Shown here: piece by piece, positions 25,346 through 34,152 of the stretch
How the letters are laid out: every line of letters begins with the position of its first letter
Position numbering within the stretch: the first letter of the stretch is position 1
Assembly: GCA_016871715.1 (NCBI GenBank)
Contig: VHCO01000035.1
Location: 1-43,977, forward strand
Reading direction: 5' to 3'
DNA length: 43,977 nucleotides
Origin: Verrucomicrobiota bacterium
GTDB lineage: Bacteria > Verrucomicrobiota > Verrucomicrobiia > Limisphaerales > J093
Made by a program: the position numbers and the translations under genes
The notes under the pieces: model-generated
Database searches by the model: none
What the model was told of the DNA's origin: nothing
What the model saw: the letters and a program-made list of their open reading frames with translations, nothing else

Positions 25346-25513
25346 GGCAAGCGCAGTGGACAACAGGTAGCAGGGCGCCCAACTCCGTTTCGCAGCCGTC
25401 GTGGGTGGGAAAGAACGGCGGAAAGCCACTGCTGTTGTTCAAAACCGGTCCGGTGGCAGCCGCGTTGCCCCAACGTGGCGCGGGCAGGCCATGGCAATGG
25501 GCGAATGCAGGCT

Positions 25514-25607
25514 CGACAAAGGTGAACGACAAAGGTCAGCGACAAAGTCTCCACTCCATTTGTCGCTTGCCTTTGTCGCCCGCCTTTGTCGTCCGCCTTT
25601 GTCGCGT
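25514..25607. repeat. Cluster of short repeats around CGACAAAG / CTTTGTCG
   Basis: CGACAAAG occurs three times on the + strand (from 25514 to about 25548) and its complement CTTTGTCG or TTTGTCG four times just after (from 25559 to 25607), in units such as CCTTTGTCGYCCG. The two halves face each other and could form one imperfect hairpin. No open frame with coding character covers it. The function is unknown; it may be slippage-expanded intergenic sequence. Confidence 0.6.
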
Positions 25608-25902
25608 CAGCGGCATCGATCCCGCACCCTGCCGTGTTTCCCTTGTTGGCTCGCTCCTGTGAGGCATGAGATGTGAGCCTCGCCTGGAGCCGGGTCCGGA
25701 CCACGGCAGCAGCCAACGCCTGGCGCCCTCGCCCACGATCATCCTGCCTCAGCGCCTCAGTAGCCGCCATTCCCGCAAGTTCCCCACGACGCCTCATGCC
25801 CATCGCCGCCTCCGCAGCAGGCAGCTACCGACCAACCCGGCCTGTTTTGGGTTGTGAACCCCCGCCCCTTCGCGCAAGCTCGGCCGCGAAAGGGTCCAAG
25901 AT

Positions 25903-26556
25903 ATGACTGACGCGCAGATTCGGAAGGGGCGAGGTTGTTTCTTCTACGGTTGCCTGGCCGTGGTGGTGCTGGTCCTGGTCGGGCTGTTGACGACGTACTT
26001 CGGCTTTCGCTACGCGGTGGGCAAATTCGCCGATGCCTACACCGAAACCGCCCCCGTCGCGCTGCCCAAAGTCGAGCTATCGGCGGCAGAAGCGCTCGAA
26101 CTGCAGCAGCGCGTCAAAGCCTTCAAGACCGCCGTCGACAACGGCACCGCCGCCGAACCGCTCGTGCTCAACGAACGCGAGCTCAATGGCCTCATCGCCA
26201 CCTCGCCCGACCTGGCCGAAATCAAAGACCGAGTCTACCTCTCGCTCGAGGGGGACCAGGTCACAGGCCAGGTCAGCATCCCGCTCGACAAGTTCCCGCT
26301 GGCGCGCTTGCGGGGTCGGTACCTGAATGGATCCGCCACGTTCGCGGCGTCGCTCGAAAACGGGGTGCTCATCGTCACGCTGCAGTCGCTCGACGTGAAA
26401 GGACAAGCCGTTCCCGAGGCGTTCCTCATGCAGATGCGCAAGGAGAACCTGGCCAAGGACGCCTACCGCAACCCGGAAGCGGCGGCCTGGATCCGCAAGC
26501 TGGATCGACTCGCCATCCAGGACGGCCGCGTCACGATCGCCCCCCGCCAACCGTAG
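25903..26556 (+). CDS. Membrane-anchored hypothetical protein
   Basis: 217 residues. A short cytoplasmic N-terminus with KGRGCFFYGC is followed by one membrane helix (LAVVVLVLVGLLTTYFGF, about 19-36), and the rest is predicted outside. The outside part begins with a helical stretch (LSAAEALELQQRVKAFKTAV) and then LVLNERELNGLIATSPDLAE and beta strands (VYLSLEGDQVTGQVSIPLDK, ATFAASLENGVLIVTLQSLD), a layout reminiscent of YpmS/DUF2140-like lipid-binding-type folds, though the match is weak. It converges on smc with a 7-bp gap. The ATG at 25903 is the first in frame after the repeat-rich region. Function unknown. Confidence 0.75.
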   Translation: MTDAQIRKGRGCFFYGCLAVVVLVLVGLLTTYFGFRYAVGKFADAYTETAPVALPKVELSAAEALELQQRVKAFKTAVDNGTAAEPLVLNERELNGLIATSPDLAEIKDRVYLSLEGDQVTGQVSIPLDKFPLARLRGRYLNGSATFAASLENGVLIVTLQSLDVKGQAVPEAFLMQMRKENLAKDAYRNPEAAAWIRKLDRLAIQDGRVTIAPRQP

Positions 26557-26563
26557 CGCCGGT

Positions 26564-29500
26564 TCAGTCGGCCCCGACCAGTTCGAGCGTCTCCTCGCGT
26601 TCGCGCTCGCGGTCTTCTTCCTCGTCGAGCGACGGCCCGGCGGCAGGCTCCTCCAACGGCTGCGGGGCATGGTCGATCGCCTGATCGCCCGACTTGTGGA
26701 ATTTCACGCTGACGATCTTGCTGACGCCCTGCTCCTGCATGGTGATGCCGTAGAGGACATCGGCCATCGCAATGGTGCGTTTGTTGTGGGTGATAATGAC
26801 GAACTGGGAGTGCGCCAAAAACCGCTGCAGCAGCCGTACGAACCGGTTGATGTTCGACTCGTCCAGCGGCGCGTCCAGCTCGTCGAGCACACAGAACGGG
26901 CTCGGTTTGACCTGGTAAATGGCGAACAGCAAAGCCACCGCCGTCATGGTCTGTTCGCCGCCCGACAACAGGGAGATGCTCTGCAGTTGCTTGCCCGGCG
27001 GCCGCGCCACAATCTCGATGCCGCTCTCGAGCACGTCGCCTTCATCCACCAACCGCAAGTCCGCTTTGCCGCCCCCGAAAATCTCGACGAAGATGGCCTG
27101 GAAATTCTCCCGGATCCGATTGAACGTGTCCGTGAACATCTCCCGAGTCTGCGTGTTCACCCGGTTGATCACGTCCACGAGCTGTTGCTTGGCTTTCACC
27201 AAGTCGTCGTGTTGCGTGCTCAGGAACTGGTGCCGTTGCTCGGTCTCCTCGTACTCCTCGATGGCCACCAGGTTCACCGGGCCCATCTCCTCGAGCCGCC
27301 GCTGCAACGTCGCCACTTGCTCCGCCACCGCCTCCCAATCCGTCGACACGCCCGCCGCCGCCATCTCCTCGGGCGTCAAGGTGACGACCTTGGCCGGCCC
27401 TTCCGCGGCAAAGGTGATGCTGATGCACTCGCTGCGCACCTGGTCCAGATCCACCTGGTATTTCTGCTGAATCCGCTCCCGCAGGTTCTGGACCGCCATC
27501 TCCTTCTGGGCCACCTCGACCTCGACCGCCGCCCGTTGTTCTTGAAGTTCGGTCAAATGGCGGCGCCATCCGCGGAGGGCTTCTTCCCGGGCCGCGATGC
27601 CGGTGGCCAGCGTCTCCCGTTGCGTCTCCAGCTCGACCAACCGCTGGTTCAGTTGCTCCCGCTCGTGCTCGAGCGCGGCCATCCGGCTGCGCGATTCCAC
27701 ATTCTCCGCCTCCGCCTGGCTCCGCCGCTGGAGCACCGTCTCGATGTCCCGGCGCCGCTGCTGGACCAACTGATCCAGCTCTTGCAGCCGCTGTTCCAGC
27801 GGCCGCTGCTGGCTGCGAAACGAAGCGCTCAACTGCTCTTCCGTGGCCAAGGCCACCTTGGCGTCCGTCAGCGCCGCATGGGCGTTCTCCCGTTCGCCGC
27901 GCAAGTCCTCGAGCGCCGTCCCGAGCTCCGCCAATTGAGCTTGCCCTAGCCCCTCCTGCTGCTCGACCGCACGCAATTGCTCGGCCAATGCGGCGCGCCG
28001 CTCGGCGCCCTCGCGTTCCTGGGCCGCCAGGTTCTGCACCTCATAGACCACCGTATCGATCTTCTGGTGCAGCACGCGCAGGCCGTTTTGTAGGGCGTTG
28101 AACTCCCCTTGGCGCGTCGCCAAAGCCACCTCCCGCGCGCGCAGGTCCGTCTGGGCCTCTTGCAGGCCCGCCTGCAACGCGGTTTGCTCGCTATTCAACC
28201 CGCCTTTGCGCCGACTCAACTCGCTGACCGTCTCCTGCAGGATCGCCCGTTGCGCCTGCAGCGCCGTCATTTGGTTCTTCCGACCCAGGATCGAAGCGGG
28301 GGCCTGGCCGGACGCCGGGTTGACGCCGCCCGTGTAGACACCGTGCCGACTGAGCACCGCCCCAGCAGCCGTGACGAAGTCGAAAGCCCCGCCGGTCTCC
28401 CGCCAAGCCACCGTGGCCGTCTCGAGGTCGGGCGCAATCTGCGTGCGGCCCAGAAGATCGCCGACCAACGGCCGCACCGACTCCTCGACCTCGACCACGC
28501 TGAGGGCCGGCCGACAATTCAGGGCCGCCAAACGGTCCCGGTGCTCGACCGGCAGCTCCGCCACCGACCCAAAGTCATGGCCGTTGCGCAGCGCCAGCGG
28601 CGCAATGCTGGCGCGGCCGCGCCGCTGGGCGCTCAGCTCGGACAGGACCTGCTGAGCCGAATCCGGTTCGGCCGTCAACAGCAACTGGAGATGATGGCCG
28701 AGGGCCGATTCGATGGCCGGCACACACTCGCCCGGCACGCGAAGCCGATCGGCGAGCGTCCCCAACACCGGCGCGGCGCTCCGCAGCGCCGCCAGCGCCC
28801 CCGGATCGAAGCCCTCATGGGCGGCCTCGAGCTGCTCGAGCAACGTGAGCTGCGACCGCACCTCGGTCTGCTGGCGTTGCTGCGTGTCCAACTCGGCGCC
28901 AAGCTGTCCCAGCTCCTGCTGCAGCTCGCGCAGCCGCTGCTGCCGTTCCCCCAAACTCAGCCGCCGCGCCGACACCTGCTCCTGCTCGAGCTCGGTCTCG
29001 CGCGCGAAGGCCTGCAAGCGAGCCTCGAGCCGCGCCCGCTCTTCCTCGAGCTGGACCTTCTCGGCCGAGAGCTTCTCGAGTCGGATCGAGTTACCCTGTT
29101 TCTGAAGGTCGAGCGTGTTGAGCTCGTTGCGCAGCCGGGAGAGTCGTTGGGCCACGGCGAAAGCCTCCGACTGAGCCTGGCGCAGGGCCTCCTGCCGCGA
29201 CCGAAGTCCGTCCTCGACGGCCGCCAGGGCCTGACTCCGCGCCTCCAACTCGACCCGCTGCCGATCGCGTTTTGCCTGCGAGGCCGCCAGCCGCTCGTTG
29301 ACGCCTGCCAACTCCTGCTCGGCAGCGAACCGCCGCTCTTCGGCCTGGGCAATGTCGCTGAGGGCCTGAGTGTTTTGGGCCGCCAACTCCCGCAGCCGCT
29401 CCTCGTTAAACTGAATCCGGTGCTCGTGCCGGTCGCACTCGTTCTTGAGCTGCAGCCCTTGTTGCCGCGACTCGCTGATGCGGTGGTCTTGCTCGGCGAG

Positions 29501-30343
29501 TTGGTCCCGCAATTGCGCGAGTTCGTTCTCGCCTTGCATCGCTTGGTTCGTGCAGGTGTCCAGCTCCGTGCGCAGTTGCTCCAAGCGTTCATGGCGCCCG
29601 CGCAACTCGCCCTGGAACAGATCCAATTGATGCCGCGCCAACTGCGTGTCCAAATGCTGCAGCTCGACCAGGTACTGCTTATAGCGACGCGCCTTCCCCG
29701 CTTGGCGCTGCAGGGAGATGATCTGCCGTTTGACCTCGCGGATCAGATCGGCCACCCGCAACAGATTCTGTTCCGTGCTCTCGAGCTTGCGCAGCGCTTC
29801 CTTCTTCTGCGCCTTGAATCGCGTGATGCCGGCGGCTTCCTCGAAGACCAAGCGCCGATCCTCCGGTTTGCTCGAGAGAATCTGCGTAATGTTCCCCTGC
29901 GCCATGATGCTGTAACTGGTCCGGCCCACCCCGGTCCCCATGAACAATTGCTGGATGTCCCGTAGCCGGCACGGCGTCCGATTGATGAAATACTCGCTGC
30001 CCCCATCCCGAAACACCCGGCGCGTGATCGTGACTTCGTCGTACGCCAACTCGACACCGGCAGCCTTCAGATGGTCCTGGTCCACCCCACCGATCGTCAG
30101 CGAGACCTCCGCCAAACCCAAAGGCTTGCGACCATCTGCCCCGTTGAAAATCACATCGGCCATCTCGCTCCCGCGCAGAGCCTTGGCCGATTGCTCGCCC
30201 AAAACCCAACGAACCGCGTCTGCCACGTTGGACTTGCCACACCCATTCGGCCCCACAATGGCCGTGATCCCAGGTAAAAACGTCAGGCACGTCTTGTCCG
30301 GGAACGACTTAAACCCGTAAACGGTTAGGTTCTTTAGATGCAT
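26564..30343 (-). CDS. smc: Chromosome segregation SMC protein
   Basis: 1259 residues, slightly longer than the common 1150-1200. It starts MHLKNLTVYGFKSFPDKTCL and has Walker A GPNGCGKS at 31-38. Two long coiled coils flank a hinge (about 510-700) that includes VVEVEESVRPLVGDLLGRTQ and a glycine-containing HGVYTGGVNPASGQ. The C-terminal head has the signature LLSGGEQTMTAVALLFAI and Walker B FCVLDELDAPLDESN, as expected for an ABC-type ATPase. SMC dimers with ScpAB condense and segregate chromosomes; no scp genes are in the window. The C-terminal 50 residues are acidic and low-complexity (LDEEEDREREREETLEL), a lineage-specific tail. Confidence 0.97.
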   Translation of the reverse strand: MHLKNLTVYGFKSFPDKTCLTFLPGITAIVGPNGCGKSNVADAVRWVLGEQSAKALRGSEMADVIFNGADGRKPLGLAEVSLTIGGVDQDHLKAAGVELAYDEVTITRRVFRDGGSEYFINRTPCRLRDIQQLFMGTGVGRTSYSIMAQGNITQILSSKPEDRRLVFEEAAGITRFKAQKKEALRKLESTEQNLLRVADLIREVKRQIISLQRQAGKARRYKQYLVELQHLDTQLARHQLDLFQGELRGRHERLEQLRTELDTCTNQAMQGENELAQLRDQLAEQDHRISESRQQGLQLKNECDRHEHRIQFNEERLRELAAQNTQALSDIAQAEERRFAAEQELAGVNERLAASQAKRDRQRVELEARSQALAAVEDGLRSRQEALRQAQSEAFAVAQRLSRLRNELNTLDLQKQGNSIRLEKLSAEKVQLEEERARLEARLQAFARETELEQEQVSARRLSLGERQQRLRELQQELGQLGAELDTQQRQQTEVRSQLTLLEQLEAAHEGFDPGALAALRSAAPVLGTLADRLRVPGECVPAIESALGHHLQLLLTAEPDSAQQVLSELSAQRRGRASIAPLALRNGHDFGSVAELPVEHRDRLAALNCRPALSVVEVEESVRPLVGDLLGRTQIAPDLETATVAWRETGGAFDFVTAAGAVLSRHGVYTGGVNPASGQAPASILGRKNQMTALQAQRAILQETVSELSRRKGGLNSEQTALQAGLQEAQTDLRAREVALATRQGEFNALQNGLRVLHQKIDTVVYEVQNLAAQEREGAERRAALAEQLRAVEQQEGLGQAQLAELGTALEDLRGERENAHAALTDAKVALATEEQLSASFRSQQRPLEQRLQELDQLVQQRRRDIETVLQRRSQAEAENVESRSRMAALEHEREQLNQRLVELETQRETLATGIAAREEALRGWRRHLTELQEQRAAVEVEVAQKEMAVQNLRERIQQKYQVDLDQVRSECISITFAAEGPAKVVTLTPEEMAAAGVSTDWEAVAEQVATLQRRLEEMGPVNLVAIEEYEETEQRHQFLSTQHDDLVKAKQQLVDVINRVNTQTREMFTDTFNRIRENFQAIFVEIFGGGKADLRLVDEGDVLESGIEIVARPPGKQLQSISLLSGGEQTMTAVALLFAIYQVKPSPFCVLDELDAPLDESNINRFVRLLQRFLAHSQFVIITHNKRTIAMADVLYGITMQEQGVSKIVSVKFHKSGDQAIDHAPQPLEEPAAGPSLDEEEDREREREETLELVGAD

Positions 30344-30614
30344 CTTTCAGGAGCCGGAATTACCGCGAAACGCCGCCCATGTAAAGCCCAAACCACTACC
30401 GGCTGTGGCTGCCCTCCCCAGTGGCCACAAGGTATCGGCACCCGGCCAGCGCAGCCAGCGGCTCCAGGAAAATCAGGATTGGGTTTGGCCCCGACCGCGT
30501 CACCCTGCCCCGGATCATGGGTCCCGGCCCGGGCACCAGAGAGACGAAACGGGTAACCCATGGCCAACAGCGTGGCGACGTTACCTGCTGAACCCGTTGC
30601 ATCGCCACGGAGCG
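30344..30614. other. Upstream region of smc, no gene seen
   Basis: About 270 bp with no convincing open frame on either strand. It must contain the smc promoter on the minus strand. No named regulatory element was recognised. Confidence 0.5.
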
Positions 30615-30856
30615 AGCAAGGCACGATTCTTCGCGGAGTTCGGTTTTCGCAGCGAGATCTGGGAAATACTGGCAGGCGCTTTGCGGGAACACGCCCGCGC
30701 GCATGAGTCCACATCCACCAGGGCGGCGTCGGCTACGAGGTCGAGTTCGCGACCCTGACCGGGGAGACTGTTGCAGTGGTGACTTTGTTGGCGCCCCAGG
30801 TGCGCCCCATTGCCCGGCGCGACTTAACTCACGTGCGTGAGTTGCAGCCGGCCTGA
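30615..30856 (+). pseudogene. Remnants of a DUF6883-like gene and a DUF4926-like gene
   Basis: Bases 30615-30707 encode SKARFFAEFGFRSEIWEILA followed by GALREHARAHE, resembling the central part of DUF6883 proteins (KA-FF---GF----W--L---L--HA--H). In another frame, 30722-30856 encodes GGVGYEVEFATLTGETVAVV, TLLAPQVRPIARRDLTHVRE and LQPA before a TGA, resembling the C-terminal half of DUF4926 proteins. Both lack their other halves and any start codon. In other genomes I recall the two families as neighbours, so this looks like a collapsed pair. Family assignments are from memory. The following 200 bp (30857-31054) hold nothing recognisable before tRNA-Leu. Confidence 0.5.
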
Positions 30857-31054
30857 CCTCGCCCGCGGTAGTGCTGTCCTCGCGCCGGCTGCAGAAAGAC
30901 ATCGAAGGCCGGCGCGTAGACTCTGACCTTCACCGAGCGGTGGCGGATCGTGACGTGGTGACGGGAAACCTCACGCGACCCTCACGTGGAGGGGCCGAAT
31001 CTTGTGCAAAGCCTGTGCGAAACTGCGGCCTCCCTTCAGAACCCCCTGCAAAAC

Positions 31055-31139
31055 TGGTGCGGATAGCAGGACTTGAACCTGCACGCCTTGCGGCACTACC
31101 ACCTCAAAGTAGCGTGTCTGCCAATTCCACCATATCCGC
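31055..31139 (-). tRNA. tRNA-Leu(GAG)
   Basis: Minus-strand cloverleaf: acceptor stem GCGGATA/TATCCGC, D-arm with TGGCAGACA, anticodon stem-loop CTACT-TTGAGGT-GGTAG with anticodon GAG, a long class II variable arm (GCCGCAAGGCGT), T-arm GCAGG-TTCAAGT-CCTGC, discriminator A, and an encoded CCA end at 31055-31057. Length 85 nt with CCA. It lies alone, with no other tRNA nearby. Confidence 0.96.
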
Positions 31140-31418
31140 ACTCACTCACTCAAGCCGAAGGCCGGACACCAACGACCGAACGGCTGCCATTCAACCACAA
31201 CGTCACTGTCGCGCAAGTCGATTTTCGGACAGTCGTCTTTCCCCTCGAATCCTTAGGGCATGCGGATGTTTAATTCTGCCAGTGTTTTAGTCGTTGACAG
31301 CCGCAGCATACGCCTCGTTCGCTGTGTAAGTTCGTGGCCTTAGCCGTCCCAGAGAGGCCCAGGCGAAAGCGAGGACCAGGCCGGAGGAGACGCGCCAGCG
31401 GGAGCGGGAGGGTTGGGG
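31140..31418. other. Intergenic region between tRNA-Leu and LapA-like gene
   Basis: About 280 bp. It should contain the promoter of tRNA-Leu (minus strand). A CGAATCCTTAG at 31247-31257 matches the inner part of the MITE-like terminal repeat over 11 nt only and is too short to call a copy. No gene seen. Confidence 0.4.
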
Positions 31419-31667
31419 CTAGCGTCCGGCCGGCTTCGCGGCGCCTCCGCTGCCCTTCTTCCCGCGCCCGGCGCCGAGAATCGTGCCGGTCAAGACGCCA
31501 ATGGCGAAGAAAGCGAAGTACATGATGGCAGCGGGGAGTTTAATACTCTTGGTCAGCAGAGGCGGGAGAATGAAAGGAACGCTGTCTTTGTTGTAAAGGC
31601 CGATGAGGACCAACAACAGCAGCATGACGATCAGGAAGACCGTCTTGAGAATCAGCTTCGCGTTCAT
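31419..31667 (-). CDS. LapA-domain (DUF1049-like) small membrane protein
   Basis: 82 residues from the ATG at 31667 (MNAKLILKTVFLIVMLLLLV). Two membrane helices (about 5-24 and 46-66: IMYFAFFAIGVLTGTILGAG) with NKDSVPFILPPLLTKSIKLP between them give the LapA/DUF1049 layout, ending in a short basic, Gly/Ala-rich tail. LapA-type proteins act in the inner membrane; in E. coli LapA works with LapB in lipopolysaccharide assembly control. There is no LapB-like gene here. The frame is open to 31904 but the extension overlaps the divergent cobalamin adenosyltransferase gene. Confidence 0.8.
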   Translation of the reverse strand: MNAKLILKTVFLIVMLLLLVLIGLYNKDSVPFILPPLLTKSIKLPAAIMYFAFFAIGVLTGTILGAGRGKKGSGGAAKPAGR

Positions 31668-31829
31668 AAGCAGTCGTAGCCGGACCATAGGGAGGGGGGG
31701 GCGACTCGTCAATCCGCTTGTGGCGCCGCCCTGGCGCCAGGTATTCCTTGAGCGCGCAGGCCGGACCCAACGCCGCCAACCACGGCAGGACCGAACCGGA
31801 TTCGACCGCCCTGCGACCGCCCTGAGCCC

Positions 31830-32426
31830 ATGAGTATCGTCACCAGAACCGGCGACTGTGGCACCACCGGGTTGATGTACAACCGGCGCGTGCCCAAACA
31901 CCATCCCCGCGTCGAGGCCTACGGCAGCGTGGACGAACTAAGCGCGGCGCTCGGGGTGGTCCGAGCGCAGCCAGGCAGCGCCCCGCTGCGACCTCATCTC
32001 CTCGCCGCGCAGCGCGACTTGATCGCACTCATGGGCGAGCTGGCGACGGACTTCGCCGATTCCGATCGCTACGCGCGGGCCGGCCATCCGCGGATCGCGC
32101 CGTTGGCGGTTCAGCGGTTGGACGATTTGGCTCAGGAGCTCGAGTCCCAGTTCGAGCCGCTGAAGAGCTGGGCGATTCCCGGCCCGCCCCCCTTGGCCGC
32201 AGCGCTCGAGGTGGCGCGCGCCACTTGCCGGCGCGCGGAACGCCGGGTCTGTGCCCTCCACGACGCCGGCCAGCTAGGCAACCCGAGCATCCTCGAGTAC
32301 CTCAACCGGCTGGCCGATGTCTTGTGGCTGGCGGCTCGATGGGCGGAACGGCCCCGCGGCCGGCGACGCCTGCAAGCCAAACCGACGGTCCGATCCCTCA
32401 CTCTAGGCAGAGCCAAACGGTCTTGA
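31830..32426 (+). CDS. pduO: PduO-type cob(I)yrinic acid a,c-diamide adenosyltransferase
   Basis: 198 residues. The N-terminal ATP-binding motif TRTGDCGTTGL (residues 5-15) and HPRVEAYGSVDELSAALG (25-42) are diagnostic of the PduO/MMAB family, and the C-terminal helix pair has RAERRVCAL and the NPSILEYLNRLADVLWLAAR motif. The enzyme transfers adenosyl from ATP to cob(I)alamin to make the coenzyme B12 form. No other cobalamin gene is near. Its 3' end overlaps the converging RluA-RlmI fusion gene by 29 bp. The start at 31830 is divergent from the LapA-like gene at 31667, with about 160 bp between. Confidence 0.93.
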   Translation: MSIVTRTGDCGTTGLMYNRRVPKHHPRVEAYGSVDELSAALGVVRAQPGSAPLRPHLLAAQRDLIALMGELATDFADSDRYARAGHPRIAPLAVQRLDDLAQELESQFEPLKSWAIPGPPPLAAALEVARATCRRAERRVCALHDAGQLGNPSILEYLNRLADVLWLAARWAERPRGRRRLQAKPTVRSLTLGRAKRS

Positions 32427-33993
32427 GATACGCCGGTTCGTCGCGGCCTACAGGGAAATCCGGCGGCTGCGGCACGTAATGCTGCCGGGCCACCGTGCGC
32501 CCGCCGGCGGCCACCGCGCGCGACACGCTCTCGAGAAAGTCCGCGGGCGACAGCCGGGCGGCGTTGCTGGACACGAACAGGCGACCGCCACGCTGAACCG
32601 CCGGGAGCGCGGCCGCGACCAACCGACCCAAGTCGCGCTCGACTTGAAAGCGCCCACCGATCTTCGAGGTTGAAAAGGTGGGTGGATCCAGGAGCACCAG
32701 CGCGAACTGGCGGCCTTGGCGCTGGAATCGCCGCAGCCAGTCGAACGCGTCGCCACGTAGGAACGTGTGAGTCGCGGGCGCCAACCCATTGCGGCGGAAA
32801 TTGTCTTGGCCCCACTCGAGGTAGTTGCGCGAGAGATCGACACTCGTCGTGCGCGCGCCCGCCAGCGCAGCGCAGACCGAGAAGCCGCACGTGTAGGCGA
32901 AGGTGTTGAGCACCTCAGCCTGCGCGGGGCCGGCTTCGAAGGCCGGTAGACCGGCGCAGACATGGTTGACGAGGAGACGCCGGCGATTGTCGCGCTGATC
33001 CAGGAACAGCCCCACCGAGTAACCTTCCTCGAGCCCCACCGCAAACCGAACGCCATTCTCCAAAAGGTCCACGCGATGCGGCGCCGGATTCCCGAACACC
33101 AGGGAGGGGGCAAGACTGGCGGCAGGTGTCATGCGGAGGCGGCGGCTGAGCCGCTTGTGGTAGACGCTGTCGAACCGCTCCTGCGCCAGCCATTCCACGA
33201 GCCGCTCTCGCTGTCGCTCGGTGAGGGCCGCTTCGGATTGCGAGAGGAGCACCGACCCGAGCCGATCGACATACCAACCCGGCCAGCCATCGGCCGCACC
33301 GTGAATCCACCGGCACGCCGTGGTCTCGGCGGAGTCGAGGAAGGCCGCCCGTAGTGCCCGAGGCGGGTCAGCCGTGAACGCCGGCGGCACCGTCCACTGG
33401 CGCGGGTGGCCGGTCGCTGGGTGGCACAGCTCGAGTTGAGCCGCATGCAAGCACAGGCGCGGAGCTCGGCTGCCACCGTACAGGACATCGCCCAGGATCG
33501 GGAAGCCCGCCTCCGCCGCGTGCACGCGGATCTGGTGGGTGCGACCCGTCACGGGCTCGGCCTCGATGAGCCAAGGCGAGGCGTTGGCGGCCACGATGCG
33601 GAATCGGGTTTCCGCCGGCACCCCCCCGGTTCCGGGCGGTCGACTGGTGTAGCGTGCGCCGGCGCGGGCCAACTCGGACCGCCGGACCAGCGTCGCCGCC
33701 GGCGGGCGGCGATCGGTCAACAAAAGGTACCGTTTCCGGACCGTGCGGCGGGAGAACTGCTCGGTCAACGACCGGTTGGCGAGGGTCGACTTGGATAGGA
33801 CCATCACGCCTGAGGTCTCTTTGTCCAAGCGATGAACCACCGCCAACTGCGCCCAGCGCGGCTCGCGATGGCGCAACCAGTCGTAGAGCCCCTCGCCGGC
33901 GGTCGCGCTCGGTGCATGGGTATTCCAGCCGGCGGGTTTGTTGACCACCAACAGGTGCTCGTCTTCGAACAAGATGCAGGGAACCGACGCCAC
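32398..33993 (-). CDS. Fused RluA-type pseudouridine synthase and RlmI-like rRNA methyltransferase
   Basis: 531 residues with two enzyme modules. Residues about 1-212 are an RluA-family pseudouridine synthase (FEDEHLLVVNKPAGWNTHAP; catalytic Asp57 in AVVHRLDKETSGVMVLSKS; PVTGRTHQIRVHAAEAGFPI; GDVLYGG). Residues about 220-531 are a SAM-dependent methyltransferase of the RlmI/YccW class (YVDRLGSVLLSQSE; LFLDQRDNRRR at 329-339; VLNTFAYTCGFSVCAALAGA; the catalytic-region LDPPTF at 435-440). Both are RNA-modifying, so one protein may carry out two base modifications on rRNA. The N-terminal PUA domain seen in RlmI is replaced by the pseudouridine synthase. The 3' end overlaps the converging cobalamin adenosyltransferase gene. 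Confidence 0.9.
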   Translation of the reverse strand: MASVPCILFEDEHLLVVNKPAGWNTHAPSATAGEGLYDWLRHREPRWAQLAVVHRLDKETSGVMVLSKSTLANRSLTEQFSRRTVRKRYLLLTDRRPPAATLVRRSELARAGARYTSRPPGTGGVPAETRFRIVAANASPWLIEAEPVTGRTHQIRVHAAEAGFPILGDVLYGGSRAPRLCLHAAQLELCHPATGHPRQWTVPPAFTADPPRALRAAFLDSAETTACRWIHGAADGWPGWYVDRLGSVLLSQSEAALTERQRERLVEWLAQERFDSVYHKRLSRRLRMTPAASLAPSLVFGNPAPHRVDLLENGVRFAVGLEEGYSVGLFLDQRDNRRRLLVNHVCAGLPAFEAGPAQAEVLNTFAYTCGFSVCAALAGARTTSVDLSRNYLEWGQDNFRRNGLAPATHTFLRGDAFDWLRRFQRQGRQFALVLLDPPTFSTSKIGGRFQVERDLGRLVAAALPAVQRGGRLFVSSNAARLSPADFLESVSRAVAAGGRTVARQHYVPQPPDFPVGRDEPAYLKTVWLCLE

Positions 33994-34152
33994 AGTTAAT
34001 CGCCGCCAGCCTACCGGTTCGGCGGCAAAACGCCAGCGTCGCTCCCCGCTCGACCGTGGGCGCTGGCCTGCCGTCTGCAGTGCGCCTTCGGAGCCCTTTC
34101 CTCGAATTCCCTTAGGAACCGCTTGCGCCGGCTCGCGTCCGCGCGAGTCGCT

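Noticed and set aside
24991..25803. A 270-codon frame with a repeated NGERASGPL-type peptide
   Set aside because: The peptide repeat comes from the 60-bp tandem DNA array (60 is divisible by 3); the flanking residues have no protein character and other frames are open too.
28109..29965. A 618-codon open frame on the plus strand
   Set aside because: It is exactly antisense to the smc coiled coil, has a Leu/Arg/Gln-rich composition and no domain; high GC and biased codons of smc keep the opposite frame open. The same applies to 26669-27949.
31247..31257. Additional MITE-like end near tRNA-Leu
   Set aside because: Only 11 nt match (CGAATCCTTAG) and the adjoining bases differ from all other copies; chance cannot be excluded.
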